From JABDMH01 sp965223165 (GTDB lineage: Bacteria > Bacteroidota > Bacteroidia > Chitinophagales > Saprospiraceae): a stretch of DNA of 64,000 bases. Of the stretch, positions 37,233 through 46,116 are shown piece after piece. Each line of letters begins with the position of its first letter. The first letter of the stretch is position 1. Where the stretch lies: NCBI GenBank assembly GCA_965223165.1, contig CBDCVQ010000020.1, positions 992,001 to 1,056,000 of the forward strand. Reading direction: 5' to 3'. The notes below the pieces were generated by a model that worked only from the letters and a program-made list of their open reading frames with translations, made no database searches and was not told where the DNA came from. The translations under genes and the position numbers were made by a program.

Positions 37233-38537
37233 ATGCCGGATACGAATCAACAGTGGTCCCAGATCAAGCCAGACATGAGCGATACGGAGGCGTATCTGGA
37301 AAGTTCTCGCTGTCTCTATTGCTATGACGCTCCTTGTATCCAGGCCTGCCCTACAGAGATAGATATCCCCTTATTTATTCGGCAGATTAATACAAAAAAT
37401 ATTGTGGGGGCGGCCAAAACCATCTATGCGTCCAATTACCTTGGTAATATTTGTGGCAAAGTCTGCCCCACGGAAGTCCTGTGCGAGGGTGCCTGCGTAT
37501 ACAACCACGAAAATACTAAGCCCATCGAGATAGGCCGATTGCAAAGCTACGCGACACAACATGCCCAAGAAAGTGACAAAGGCGTTTTTGCCAATACCAA
37601 GAAAGATTTGACCGAGAGCCGGGTAGCCATGGTGGGTGCGGGCCCTGCCAGTCTATCCTGTGCATTTGAGCTAGCAAGGCGTGGATGTCATGTGGAAATT
37701 TTTGAGGCAAAAAAAAGGAGTTCCGGTCTCGTGCTGCATGGATGTGCCCCCTATAAAATTACCAATGAAGAAATTCAGGAGGAACTCGATTATTTGCAGC
37801 GACAAGCAAATGTTGTCATTCACCACAGCAAAAAGATCGACAGCCTAGAGCAGGTCCAAACGTTGGAGGAGGCATTTGATGCGATATTTATTGGCATCGG
37901 ATTGGGGCATACCCGAGAGTTGAATATTCCGGGCATTGACCTCGTAAATTCAGTGGGAGCCACCTCCTTCATTGAGAAGGTAAAAATGGGCGAGATCGAC
38001 TCACTCCGCGGAAAGCGAGTCGTTATCATCGGAGGAGGTAATACCGCTATGGATGCTGCCTCTGAGAGTGCCCGACTGGGAGCTGCGGAAGTATACATTG
38101 CCTATCGCCGATCGAAAGAGCGTATGTCGGCATATGAGTTTGAATATGAGCTGGCGAAAGAGGCAGAAGTGAAAGGGTTATTTCATACGACACCTATCCA
38201 AATTTCGGGGTCCGGCTCCGTTGAGTCCATCACGTTATTGGAAGAGAATAGCGCCAAAAAGCGCCAGATCATCCTACCTTGCGAACTCGTCATTTTTGCC
38301 ACCGGGCAATATCGACAGCGAGCCCTGCTCGAAGACGTCTTTCAGTTGGACGTCGATGACAAGGGCCGCATCGTCACCGATCCGAAGACCTATGCCACTA
38401 CCCGTCCCGGATACTTTGCCGCCGGAGATGCGGTCAACGGTGGTGCGGAGGTCGTGCATGCTTGTGCGGGAGGCAAAGCCGCCGGAAAGGCGATCGGTCA
38501 TTATCTACAAAACCAAAAGACGCTACCACATGCCTGA
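37233..38537 (+). CDS. preT: Dihydropyrimidine dehydrogenase subunit PreT (FAD/NAD and Fe-S)
   Basis: 434 residues, resembling the small subunit of glutamate synthase and the N-terminal half of eukaryotic DPD. It feeds electrons from NAD(P)H to PreA. The N-terminal Fe-S segment has CLYCYDAPCIQACP and CGKVCPTEVLCEGAC. An FAD-binding motif follows (MVGAGPASLSCAFELARRG, near residue 131), then the NAD(P)-binding motif VVIIGGGNTAMDAA (near 265). A C-terminal GDAVNGG binds FAD. Its last eight bases overlap the preA start, indicating translational coupling. A glutamate synthase small subunit is less likely because preA follows directly. Confidence 0.93.
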   Translation: MPDTNQQWSQIKPDMSDTEAYLESSRCLYCYDAPCIQACPTEIDIPLFIRQINTKNIVGAAKTIYASNYLGNICGKVCPTEVLCEGACVYNHENTKPIEIGRLQSYATQHAQESDKGVFANTKKDLTESRVAMVGAGPASLSCAFELARRGCHVEIFEAKKRSSGLVLHGCAPYKITNEEIQEELDYLQRQANVVIHHSKKIDSLEQVQTLEEAFDAIFIGIGLGHTRELNIPGIDLVNSVGATSFIEKVKMGEIDSLRGKRVVIIGGGNTAMDAASESARLGAAEVYIAYRRSKERMSAYEFEYELAKEAEVKGLFHTTPIQISGSGSVESITLLEENSAKKRQIILPCELVIFATGQYRQRALLEDVFQLDVDDKGRIVTDPKTYATTRPGYFAAGDAVNGGAEVVHACAGGKAAGKAIGHYLQNQKTLPHA

Positions 38538-39879
38538 TCTAAGCGCAAATCTCGCGGGGATTCGCTCTCCCAATCCCTTCTGGCTGGCCTCGGCCCCGCC
38601 AACCAACTCCGGCTATCAGGTGATGAAGGCCTTTGATGCGGGATGGGGCGGCGCGGTCTGGAAGACCTTGGGCGTGCCCACGGTGAATGTGTCGAGTCGA
38701 TACGGAGCCTTACATTATCGCAATACCCGCATGATGGGCTTTAACAACATCGAGCTGATCACAGACCGACCCCTCCGTGACAACTTACGGGAGATCGAGG
38801 AAGTGAAAAAACGCTTCCCTCAGCATGCGGTTGTTGCCTCGCTGATGGTACAATCCAAGGAGGAGTGGCATCAAATCGTCCGCGATGTGGAGAATGCCGG
38901 CGTAGACGGTGTCGAGCTAAACTTTGGATGCCCCCATGGCATGTGCGAGCGAGGCATGGGCTCCGCCGTCGGACAGGAACCAGCCGTCCTCAAGACCATC
39001 ACCGAATGGGTGGTGGAAGTCGCCACCGTCCCTGTCATCGTCAAGCTGACCCCCAACATCAGCGAAATTGTTGATCCGGCCATGGCCGCTGCCGCCGGGG
39101 GTGCCCACGCCGTCTCTCTGATCAATACCATCAAAAGCCTCATGGGCGTCGACATCGACAACTTTGTGCCCTATCCGGTCGTCGATGGACAGAGCACCAG
39201 TGGTGGCTACTGCGGACCGGCCGTCAAGCCCATTGCTCTTAAAATGCTCAGCGACTGCATCCGCCATCCGGAGGTCCCCATTCCCGTATCGGGCATTGGT
39301 GGCATTGAAAACTGGCGAGATGCCGTAGAATTTCTGCTGTTGGGAGCCAGCAACGTGCAGGTCTGTACCGCTGTGATGCACTATGGATTTGGCATCATCC
39401 GGGACATGATCGATGGCCTCGAGCAATACATGATCGACAAATCATTCCCCCACCTGGATGCCTTCGTTGGCAAGGCCGTGCCGTCAGTCGTTGATTGGGA
39501 AGACCTCAACCTCAAGTACCAGGTGGTCGCAAGCATCGATCATGACACCTGTATCGAATGCCAGCTCTGTTACACCGCCTGCGAGGATGGAGCTCACCAG
39601 GCCATCACACTCCCCCAGCTCGGTCAACGTAAGCCCTCTGTGATCGAAGAAAACTGTGTGGGCTGCAACCTGTGCTCATTGGTCTGCCCTGTCGAGGGCT
39701 GTATCACCATGGTACGCCGCGATAGCGGAGAAGATGTGGCCACGTGGGAGGATTACACGCAACAGGATCTGGCACCCACTTCATTTGATGATCCGCGCGG
39801 GGGAGGCGTCGGACACCACATCCCCTCTCCCGAAGAAGGCTTGGCGGTGCACAAACCCAGGCACTACGGGGTCCGCTAG
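38530..39879 (+). CDS. preA: Dihydropyrimidine dehydrogenase subunit PreA (FMN and Fe-S)
   Basis: 449 residues reducing uracil or thymine, the first pathway step. The FMN barrel fills about 1-330, with ASAPPTNSGYQV near the N-terminus and NFGCPHGMCERGMGSAVGQ at 131-149. Two C-terminal 4Fe-4S motifs are present: CIECQLCYTACEDGAHQ and CVGCNLCSLVCPVEGC. The frame stays open for a further 103 codons upstream inside preT; I chose ATG 38530 (MPDLSANLAG), which fits the family start. As I recall it, the mammalian catalytic loop reads GLACGQ; here it reads GSAVGQ, so Val147 stands in for the catalytic Cys, while a Cys lies at 139. A nested hairpin repeat array follows the stop. Confidence 0.93.
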   Translation: MPDLSANLAGIRSPNPFWLASAPPTNSGYQVMKAFDAGWGGAVWKTLGVPTVNVSSRYGALHYRNTRMMGFNNIELITDRPLRDNLREIEEVKKRFPQHAVVASLMVQSKEEWHQIVRDVENAGVDGVELNFGCPHGMCERGMGSAVGQEPAVLKTITEWVVEVATVPVIVKLTPNISEIVDPAMAAAAGGAHAVSLINTIKSLMGVDIDNFVPYPVVDGQSTSGGYCGPAVKPIALKMLSDCIRHPEVPIPVSGIGGIENWRDAVEFLLLGASNVQVCTAVMHYGFGIIRDMIDGLEQYMIDKSFPHLDAFVGKAVPSVVDWEDLNLKYQVVASIDHDTCIECQLCYTACEDGAHQAITLPQLGQRKPSVIEENCVGCNLCSLVCPVEGCITMVRRDSGEDVATWEDYTQQDLAPTSFDDPRGGGVGHHIPSPEEGLAVHKPRHYGVR

Positions 39880-39900
39880 GTCCGCTGCGGAAAACGGTGC

Positions 39901-40430
39901 CGCCGCGAAATAGGATTCGCCGCGAAATAGGATTCGCCGCGAAATAGGATTCGCGGCTACCACTGTCTACAATATGCGCTACCCACTGTTCCCTCCTCAA
40001 CAATTCCACGATTCAACGATTCCACGATCACGAGCCGCACGAAATAGGACCGCCGCGAAATAGGATTCGCGGCTGCCGTTGTCTACGATATGCGCTACCC
40101 ACTGTTCCCTCCTCAACAATTCAACGATTCAACGATTCCACGATCACGAGCCGCACGAAATAGGATTCGCCGCGAAATGGAACGCCGCGAAATAGGATTC
40201 GCCGCGAAATAGGATTCGCCGCGAAATAGGATTCGCGGCTACCACTGTCTACAATATGCGCTACCCACTGTCCTCCTCAACAATTCAACAATTCCACGAT
40301 TCCACCACCAGAGCCGCCACGAAATGGAACGCCGCGAAATAGGATTCGCGGCTACCACTGTCTACAATATGCGCTACCCACTGTCCTCCTCAACAATTCA
40401 ACAATTCCACGATTCCACCATAAAACCACA
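39901..40430 (+). repeat. Nested hairpin repeat array between preA and the permease gene
   Basis: Two levels of repetition. The inner unit is the 17-mer CGCCGCGAAATAGGATT, present in perfect tandem three times at 39901-39951 and again, with variants, near 40051, 40160-40233 and 40330. The outer unit follows it: CGCGGCTACCACTGTCTAC, then a conserved AATATGCGCTACCCACTGT block, then CTCCTCAACAATTC and short CACGATTC repeats. Outer anchors start at 39952, 40068, 40234 and 40347, spaced 116, 166 and 113 bp. Where an inner unit meets the anchor it forms a perfect hairpin: stem GCCGCGAA/TTCGCGGC, loop ATAGGA. No coding frame persists. The array occupies almost all of the preA-permease gap. Confidence 0.9.
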
Positions 40431-40472
40431 GAACCATAACACCATAACACCAATTAACTATCTTAATCCCTC

Positions 40473-42152
40473 ATGAGCCAACCCCTATCAGAACAAGCCC
40501 GGCAGTCTGATCTCTACAGCGCGGATCTGGCGCCAGTCGGCCAGGAGGAGCGAACCTGGAAAACGAGCGATCTGGCCGCTATTTGGGTGGGCATGGCCGT
40601 GTGCATACCGACCTATTTGTTGGCCTCCTATATGATAAAGGACGGCCTTAACTGGGTGGAAGCACTAGTCATCATCGGCCTGGGAAATCTCATCGTGACC
40701 ATTCCGATGGTGCTCAATGGGCATGCCGGGGTGAAGTACGGCGTACCGTTTCCAGTGATTGGTCGAGCCTCCTTTGGCACGGTCGGGGTCCATATTGCCA
40801 GCGTGGTCCGAGGCATCGTAGCCTGCGGTTGGTTTGGCATCCAGACCTGGATTGGGGGGCTGGCGATTTACTCGATCGCGCATGTCGTCCTGGGCAGCGA
40901 GCCGTCTCTAGGTCTCAGCGCGGGTAAGTTCCTCGGGTTTGCGGCCTTTTGGCTGATGAATGTGTATTTCATCTGGAAGGGCACCGAGAGCATTCGTCTA
41001 TTGGAGAAATCGGCAGCCCCGCTGCTGATAGGGATTGGCGTCCTCATGATCATATGGGGTGCCCGCGAGGGGGGTGGCTTTGGCCAAGTCTTGGCGCAGA
41101 GCGAAGTGCTCGCCACACCCACGGCCGTGTACGAAGGCCACGACGACCAGCAGATCACACTCAGATTAAATCCGCTCAAGAATCTCGATGGGCAAGTGAA
41201 GGCCAAGGAATTTCGGCTGGTCCAGGGAGAAGCCGAGGGCCCCTGGATGGAGGTGCTGGGCCAAGGTACCCACGGCTATTCGCTGCCGGCCGGTTGGCCC
41301 GATCCCGCGTCGAGCCACATCCAGTTTCGGAGTGGGTCGATCGAATCTTCCCAAGTACCGATCGCGGCAGCCCAGACGGGACGAAGCAAAATATGGCAAT
41401 ACCTCCTGTGGCTCACCGCCATGGTGGGTTTTTGGGCAACCATGGCGATCAGCATTGCCGACATCACCCGTTACACCCGCACGCAGCGGGAGCAAGTCCT
41501 GGGTCAGTTTATTGGGCTTCCCGGTACGATGGTGCTGTACTCGTTTGTCGGGGTATTTGTGACTTGCGCTGCCGTGTTGATCTTTAGGGACGTGCTTATT
41601 GTGGAAAATGCTCCCTGGGACCCCGTCAGCCTCCTGGACAAATTTGAAAATCCGTGGGTGGTCATCTTGGCACAGGTGTGTATGTTGATCGCGACCTTGA
41701 GTACCAACATTGCGGCCAATGTCATCGCACCGGCCAATGCCTTCTCAAACATCAACCCGCGCAAGATCTCCTTCCGGCGAGGGGGCATGATCACGGCCAT
41801 CATCGGCATCTTGATATGTCCCTGGTGGCTGCTGGACGAAATATCCAGCCTCCTGCTTTTTGTCAGCAGCTTTCTGGGTCCTGTCCTGGGCATTCTGATT
41901 TGCGACTACTTTACCCTGCGCAGGACGCGCTTGTCTACGGAGGATCTATTTCTGCCCAATGGTATCTACAGCTACCGGGGCGGATTCAACGACGCTGCAA
42001 TCGTCGCTTTGGCGCTTGGCGTGATCGTCGCCCTCGCCGGTCTGCTCATACCATCCCTCCGTTTTCTCTACACCCTGTCATGGTTTACGGGATTTGGGGT
42101 GAGCTTTCTGGCCTACTATTTCCTGCAGCAAAAATATTTGCGCACCAGATAG
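40473..42152 (+). CDS. NCS1 family nucleobase permease with inserted soluble domain
   Basis: 559-residue sodium- or proton-coupled symporter of the cytosine/purine/uracil/allantoin class. The N-terminal polar part is followed by TM1 (about 33-54), TM2 (61-82), TM3 (103-130), TM4 (152-169), TM5 (180-197), TM6 (306-330, ending SIADITRYTR) and further helices to the end. Family marks are VPFPVIGRASFG and GFWATMAISIADITRY. Residues about 207-303 form a polar, Pro- and Gly-containing stretch absent from the family as I know it. By the usual topology it would lie in the TM5-TM6 external loop. Placed after preTA, it most likely imports uracil or thymine. Confidence 0.9.
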   Translation: MSQPLSEQARQSDLYSADLAPVGQEERTWKTSDLAAIWVGMAVCIPTYLLASYMIKDGLNWVEALVIIGLGNLIVTIPMVLNGHAGVKYGVPFPVIGRASFGTVGVHIASVVRGIVACGWFGIQTWIGGLAIYSIAHVVLGSEPSLGLSAGKFLGFAAFWLMNVYFIWKGTESIRLLEKSAAPLLIGIGVLMIIWGAREGGGFGQVLAQSEVLATPTAVYEGHDDQQITLRLNPLKNLDGQVKAKEFRLVQGEAEGPWMEVLGQGTHGYSLPAGWPDPASSHIQFRSGSIESSQVPIAAAQTGRSKIWQYLLWLTAMVGFWATMAISIADITRYTRTQREQVLGQFIGLPGTMVLYSFVGVFVTCAAVLIFRDVLIVENAPWDPVSLLDKFENPWVVILAQVCMLIATLSTNIAANVIAPANAFSNINPRKISFRRGGMITAIIGILICPWWLLDEISSLLLFVSSFLGPVLGILICDYFTLRRTRLSTEDLFLPNGIYSYRGGFNDAAIVALALGVIVALAGLLIPSLRFLYTLSWFTGFGVSFLAYYFLQQKYLRTR

Positions 42153-42157
42153 CCTCC

Positions 42158-43714
42158 ATGGCTCACTCTTCCGTGCAAAAGGTAAAGGACATACACTGGT
42201 TGGTTGGTCTATCACTGTTCGCCTTGATACTCCGCCTTCTTACCAACCGGCAATATGGGTTTCATCGGGACGAGTTTCTTTACATCGCCCAGGGCAAGCA
42301 TCTCGATTGGGGCTTCTGGTCCAACCCTCCCGGTCCAGGATTCTTCAGCGCATTGACCCAATGGACGGTGGGAGACAGCCTCTTTGCTATCCGGCTGATG
42401 CCATCCTTGCTAGGCGCTATCACGGTGCTGCTGGCAGGTTTGATGGCACGAGAGTTGGGAGGCAAAAGATTCGCCCAATTACTCGCAGGGTTCAGCATCA
42501 TCGTGTCGACCGCCTATCCCCGGGTATTTTTCCTCTACAACCCTGTGCCGTTCGATGTTTTCTATTGGACACTTTATGCCTTTCTGATCCTGCGATATCT
42601 CAATAGTCAGCAAGACAAGCACCTGATATTTCTTGGCATTGCGGTGGGATTGGGTATGCTTAATAAATATTCCATCGTGCTATTTATAGTGCCCTTGATG
42701 TTGGCCAGCCTAATTCCAAATTACCGGGCGGTTTGGCAGAAGAGGAAAATTTATGTGGCCGTTGGCATTACGCTGTTGATTGTCTTGCCTAATTTGATCT
42801 GGCAATGGTATTACGGGTTTCCCGTCTTTGGTCACATGGCCGAGCTCAGCAGAAATCAGCTCAGCAATGTCTCCACAAGAAATTTTCTCCTTGATCAGCT
42901 CTTATTTAATCTCAGCGTGCTGATTATCTGGTTGCCGGGACTTTATTACGCTTTTTTTCATCGGGCGGCCCGGCCATATCGCATTGTAGCCTACACCTTT
43001 CTGGGCACCGTCCTGCTGGTTCTGCTACTTAAGGGCAAGAGCTACTACACTCTGGGAGCCTACCCCATGATGCTCGCGGCTGGGGCCTGCGCTTGGGAGA
43101 TATGGACGAGGCAACTACGCTGGCTACGCATAGTGATTCCGCTCTTTTGCACCGGTATTTTTTCCATCACGTTGCCTTTTTCGGTGCCGTATCTATCGCT
43201 TTCTAAATTGGTCGATTATGGAAGGAAGGCCGTGAATTATGGTGGCGACGGTATTCTCCGCTGGGAAGATGGGCAGGTGCATGATTTGCCTCAGGATTTT
43301 GCCGATATGTTGGGATGGGAAGAAATGGGAGATCTCGTCGGAAAGACCTATCGATCCCTTTCGGACCAATCGGACTGTTTTATTTATTGTCAAAATTTTG
43401 GCCAGGCGGGGGCGGTGGAATATTATGGCCGCACGTATGGCCTACCCATGGTACATAGCTTTGCCGATGCCTACCTGCTGTGGACCGCCAAGCCCATTGA
43501 TCGCACTTATTCCAACTTTATTTATGTCAATGATGAGCTGGGTAGTGATGTGGCAGATCTCTTCGCAGAGATTCAGCTCATGGGCGAGGTCACCCACCGC
43601 TATGCCCGGGAGCGCGGTACCAAGGTGTATCTCTGTCAGGAACCGAAGACCCCCTTTCAAGATTTTTGGAATGCGCGGGTGAACGAGGTACGCGCAGCTC
43701 GAAATCTCAGGTAG
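42158..43714 (+). CDS. GT39-like membrane glycosyltransferase (ArnT/PMT type)
   Basis: 518-residue polytopic membrane protein. An early Asp-Glu pair in YGFHRDEFLYIAQG (near residue 37) and WGFWSNPPG (near 52) match the first external loop of GT-C enzymes that transfer sugar from polyprenyl phosphate. About nine to ten hydrophobic helices follow, then a C-terminal soluble domain of about 170 residues. ATG 42158 lies 5 bp after the permease stop; the open frame extends far upstream inside the permease gene but that part is a shadow. Lipid or protein glycosylation is inferred; its link to pyrimidine use is unclear. Confidence 0.82.
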   Translation: MAHSSVQKVKDIHWLVGLSLFALILRLLTNRQYGFHRDEFLYIAQGKHLDWGFWSNPPGPGFFSALTQWTVGDSLFAIRLMPSLLGAITVLLAGLMARELGGKRFAQLLAGFSIIVSTAYPRVFFLYNPVPFDVFYWTLYAFLILRYLNSQQDKHLIFLGIAVGLGMLNKYSIVLFIVPLMLASLIPNYRAVWQKRKIYVAVGITLLIVLPNLIWQWYYGFPVFGHMAELSRNQLSNVSTRNFLLDQLLFNLSVLIIWLPGLYYAFFHRAARPYRIVAYTFLGTVLLVLLLKGKSYYTLGAYPMMLAAGACAWEIWTRQLRWLRIVIPLFCTGIFSITLPFSVPYLSLSKLVDYGRKAVNYGGDGILRWEDGQVHDLPQDFADMLGWEEMGDLVGKTYRSLSDQSDCFIYCQNFGQAGAVEYYGRTYGLPMVHSFADAYLLWTAKPIDRTYSNFIYVNDELGSDVADLFAEIQLMGEVTHRYARERGTKVYLCQEPKTPFQDFWNARVNEVRAARNLR

Positions 43715-44136
43715 CAGCCTGCCAGGCCCGCAGCTACGCCGTATCGACTCCACAAGAGAACAATGCCTAGTCATCTTATCCCTTCATAGCCGGCCACAAA
43801 TCAATGACTTATGCTTTGCAGAGGGACAATATGGTCCTGTCAGGCTCGACAAGGAAGGACCAAAGAAGATCGCAGCCGTTGTTCTGCCAGACACGCACAC
43901 CAGAGTTGATTTGAGGATGCCAGCACTCTTTTCTAGATTTTGGCGGGTCGCAGTAGCGCCACAAGGTCACCATTTCGACTTATCTCAAGCCGGTCGTACC
44001 ACCATTCAAGTCAGAAAAGTGCTACCCCATCAGCCTTATCTGCCGATTCGGATGGGCGGGATTGATGGTTTGGTCTGATCGTAGTTAACTTGCCGTTGTT
44101 GCAGGAGACAAACTCGTAATCTTTAAATCGCAAGAG
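43715..44136. other. Intergenic stretch without recognised features
   Basis: 422 bp between the glycosyltransferase and the FN3 protein gene. I see no open frame of note on either strand, no clear terminator and no repeat. Confidence 0.5.
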
Positions 44137-45207
44137 ATGAATGTTGTAATGTGCCTGCACATACTCTCCTTGATGCCCGGATCGTCATTTCCATCTGCCA
44201 GATTGGAATGCCCCGTACTTAGCCCACTGCCGACTACCGCAGTCCACCCCATGTATCAGTTAGACATGCGACCTCCTCAGGATGATCGCCAAACCCACAT
44301 GCTCTATTTTGGTGATGCAAAACCCACAAATGATGAGTGTCCAGACATCCCTGGCGAGCTATCTGTCGAGGTTCTGGATCCAACGTCCGTGATCCTGACA
44401 TGGTCCGCAATCACAACGGCTGTCAGCTATGAGGTGGAGGTTGAAGACACGGAAAACACCCCGGCCTTTGACTTGGAAGAAACTATAAGCGCGTCTAACC
44501 TCACGGTACGAGGATTGGTCGCTGGTGGCACTTACAAATTCAAAGTAAAGGCCAAATGCGCTAGTGGAAGCAGCGACCACTCGCCGTGGTTCTTCTTTGG
44601 CACCACCGCTGGTACCGGAGGTGAGGTGGACAGCACCAACTGCTCGCAGGTACCAAGTGACCTGGTGGTTAGCGAGCTGTCTTCTACATCCGTCCTCCTG
44701 TCTTGGGACGTCATTGGAGCTGCGACTGCTTACGAGGTGGAGGTGGAAGATGATGACAACACCCCACCGTTCAGCCTTGAAGTGAACACCCCCGAAACCT
44801 CGCTTGAAGTTGATGGTTTGGCCGCAGGAGGACACTATAAGTTTAAGGTGAAGGCCCGCTGCCCCAGTGGCAGCAGTGAGCACTCCCCCTGGCATTTCTT
44901 CTCAGCACCCGGTCAAACCACGAGCTCCAATCATGTTGGTGGCCTTTCAGGGCAGTTCGTCCGGCTGCTCGTTTATCCTAATCCAGCGTCGTCAACCTTG
45001 TGGCTTGAGGCGGACCACCACGAGATCAGAGGTCCGCTAGCCATACGCATCACAAACCCGACCGGCAAGCAGGTGTTTCAAACTCAGCTTGATGGACGTC
45101 AGTCCAATGTCGAGATCAATGTGACCCAATGGCCAGTGGGTCTGTACACGATTGTCTCCGGCACCGACCGTGCAACAGCGATTGATCGCATTGTCGTTCA
45201 GCGCTGA
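44137..45207 (+). CDS. FN3-repeat protein with T9SS sorting domain
   Basis: 356 residues. Two fibronectin type III domains (about 70-155 and 172-260) are close duplicates of each other: both contain SVxLxW, YEVEVED, NTPxFxLE, AGGxYKFKVKA and SGSSxHSPW. The last 75 residues (LLVYPNPASSTLWLEAD ... GLYTIV) form a type A T9SS sorting domain, so outer-membrane export is expected. The first 40 residues are only weakly hydrophobic (MCLHILSLMPGSSF) and do not make a convincing signal peptide. The start may be wrong, or the signal may be damaged. Function unknown, possibly binding. A terminator follows. Confidence 0.75.
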   Translation: MNVVMCLHILSLMPGSSFPSARLECPVLSPLPTTAVHPMYQLDMRPPQDDRQTHMLYFGDAKPTNDECPDIPGELSVEVLDPTSVILTWSAITTAVSYEVEVEDTENTPAFDLEETISASNLTVRGLVAGGTYKFKVKAKCASGSSDHSPWFFFGTTAGTGGEVDSTNCSQVPSDLVVSELSSTSVLLSWDVIGAATAYEVEVEDDDNTPPFSLEVNTPETSLEVDGLAAGGHYKFKVKARCPSGSSEHSPWHFFSAPGQTTSSNHVGGLSGQFVRLLVYPNPASSTLWLEADHHEIRGPLAIRITNPTGKQVFQTQLDGRQSNVEINVTQWPVGLYTIVSGTDRATAIDRIVVQR

Positions 45208-45246
45208 AAGGACATCAACATAGGAGAGTATGTTGCATATTACTAG

Positions 45247-45268
45247 AGGACGGCAATCGCCGTCCTTT
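45247..45268 (+). terminator. Intrinsic terminator after FN3/T9SS gene
   Basis: An 8-bp perfect stem AGGACGGC/GCCGTCCT with an AATC loop, followed by TTAGTTT. It lies about 40 bp after the stop. Confidence 0.65.
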
Positions 45269-45434
45269 AGTTTCGTAAGGTGACTTGTACTGCTATCTTG
45301 TGGGCATGGGGATCGAATACGGATCATCGGCTGAAACGGGTCGACTACTTGTCACCCCTCTTCCCAGTTTGCACATAAAGGTTAGCACGCCCTTCACTCT
45401 CACATTTCCTAATCCCAATAAACTACCTGTTACC

Positions 45435-46053
45435 ATGGCAAAGACCTCTTCAACCAAAAAGCGTACGCGCAAGCTCTGTCCCGGAAAGAAACATTTCGTC
45501 CAATCCAAGGATCTAGATCCTGCCATCTTCCGGCAACTGGTGACCCGGCGAATGCGCAGCACGCAGCCTGAGTGCGACTTCAAACTCGCCGCGACAATAA
45601 AGAAACAGACTTTTTGCCCATCTCGTTTCTCACTGATGGTGCCCGAAAGTCCCGTGCCATCTGTCGCATCGCACTGTCCACCAACCGTGGACGTTCGCTG
45701 GGATCGGGATTTCTGATCATTCCCAACTTAATCATGACCACGATTACGTCATCGCTACCAAGTCACAAGCTGAAAATGCCACCGCCGAAATTCAGTTTGA
45801 AGCAGGCAGCAGCCCGGTCGTAGTAACCCTCAATCCAGATCTGTTCTTCATGACAAATCAGCCTCTGGACTTTACCATCATCGCCTGCCATGGACGCGGC
45901 CTAGAGGACATTGATCCCATACCGCTCTTGCGTAATCCGGCGGTGGTCAGCCGACATGAGCGACTGAACATCATACAGCACCCACAGGGCCGGCAGAAAG
46001 AAGTGGCTCTTCATGACAACAAGGTCTCTCGTATCATGGACCTCGTCATTTGA
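45435..46053 (+). pseudogene. Frameshifted and truncated trypsin-like serine protease
   Basis: Three frames join into one protease-like product. Frame one starts MAKTSSTKKRTRKL and runs to TQPECDFKLAA. A shift near 45590 leads to NKETDFLPISFLTDGARKSR and GSGFLIIPNLIMT. A second shift near 45738 leads to YVIATKSQAENATAEIQF, then DFTIIACHGRG and NIIQHPQGRQKEVALHDNKV. This order (a conserved GSGFLI strand, a region where NNHVI should carry the catalytic His, DFTI with the catalytic Asp, IIQHP.G) is that of trypsin-like peptidases. The His segment is damaged (reads HDYVI) and the Ser motif GSSGSP is absent. The gene is dead. Confidence 0.75.
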
Positions 46054-46116
46054 TAGCGAAAAAGGCTTGAGATATGATGCGTGGTTGAAGATCCCGGGCA
46101 CTTAGCCACTGTACCC

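Noticed and set aside
38221..38529. Upstream extension of preA by 103 codons
   Set aside because: It lies out of frame inside preT, which is clearly coding; the preA family start fits ATG 38530.
39901..40430. Possible CRISPR array
   Set aside because: Repeats are in direct tandem or nested, outer spacers are themselves conserved, and no cas genes are near.
41654..42157. Upstream extension of the glycosyltransferase frame
   Set aside because: It overlaps the NCS1 permease in another frame and lacks resemblance to the family N-terminus.
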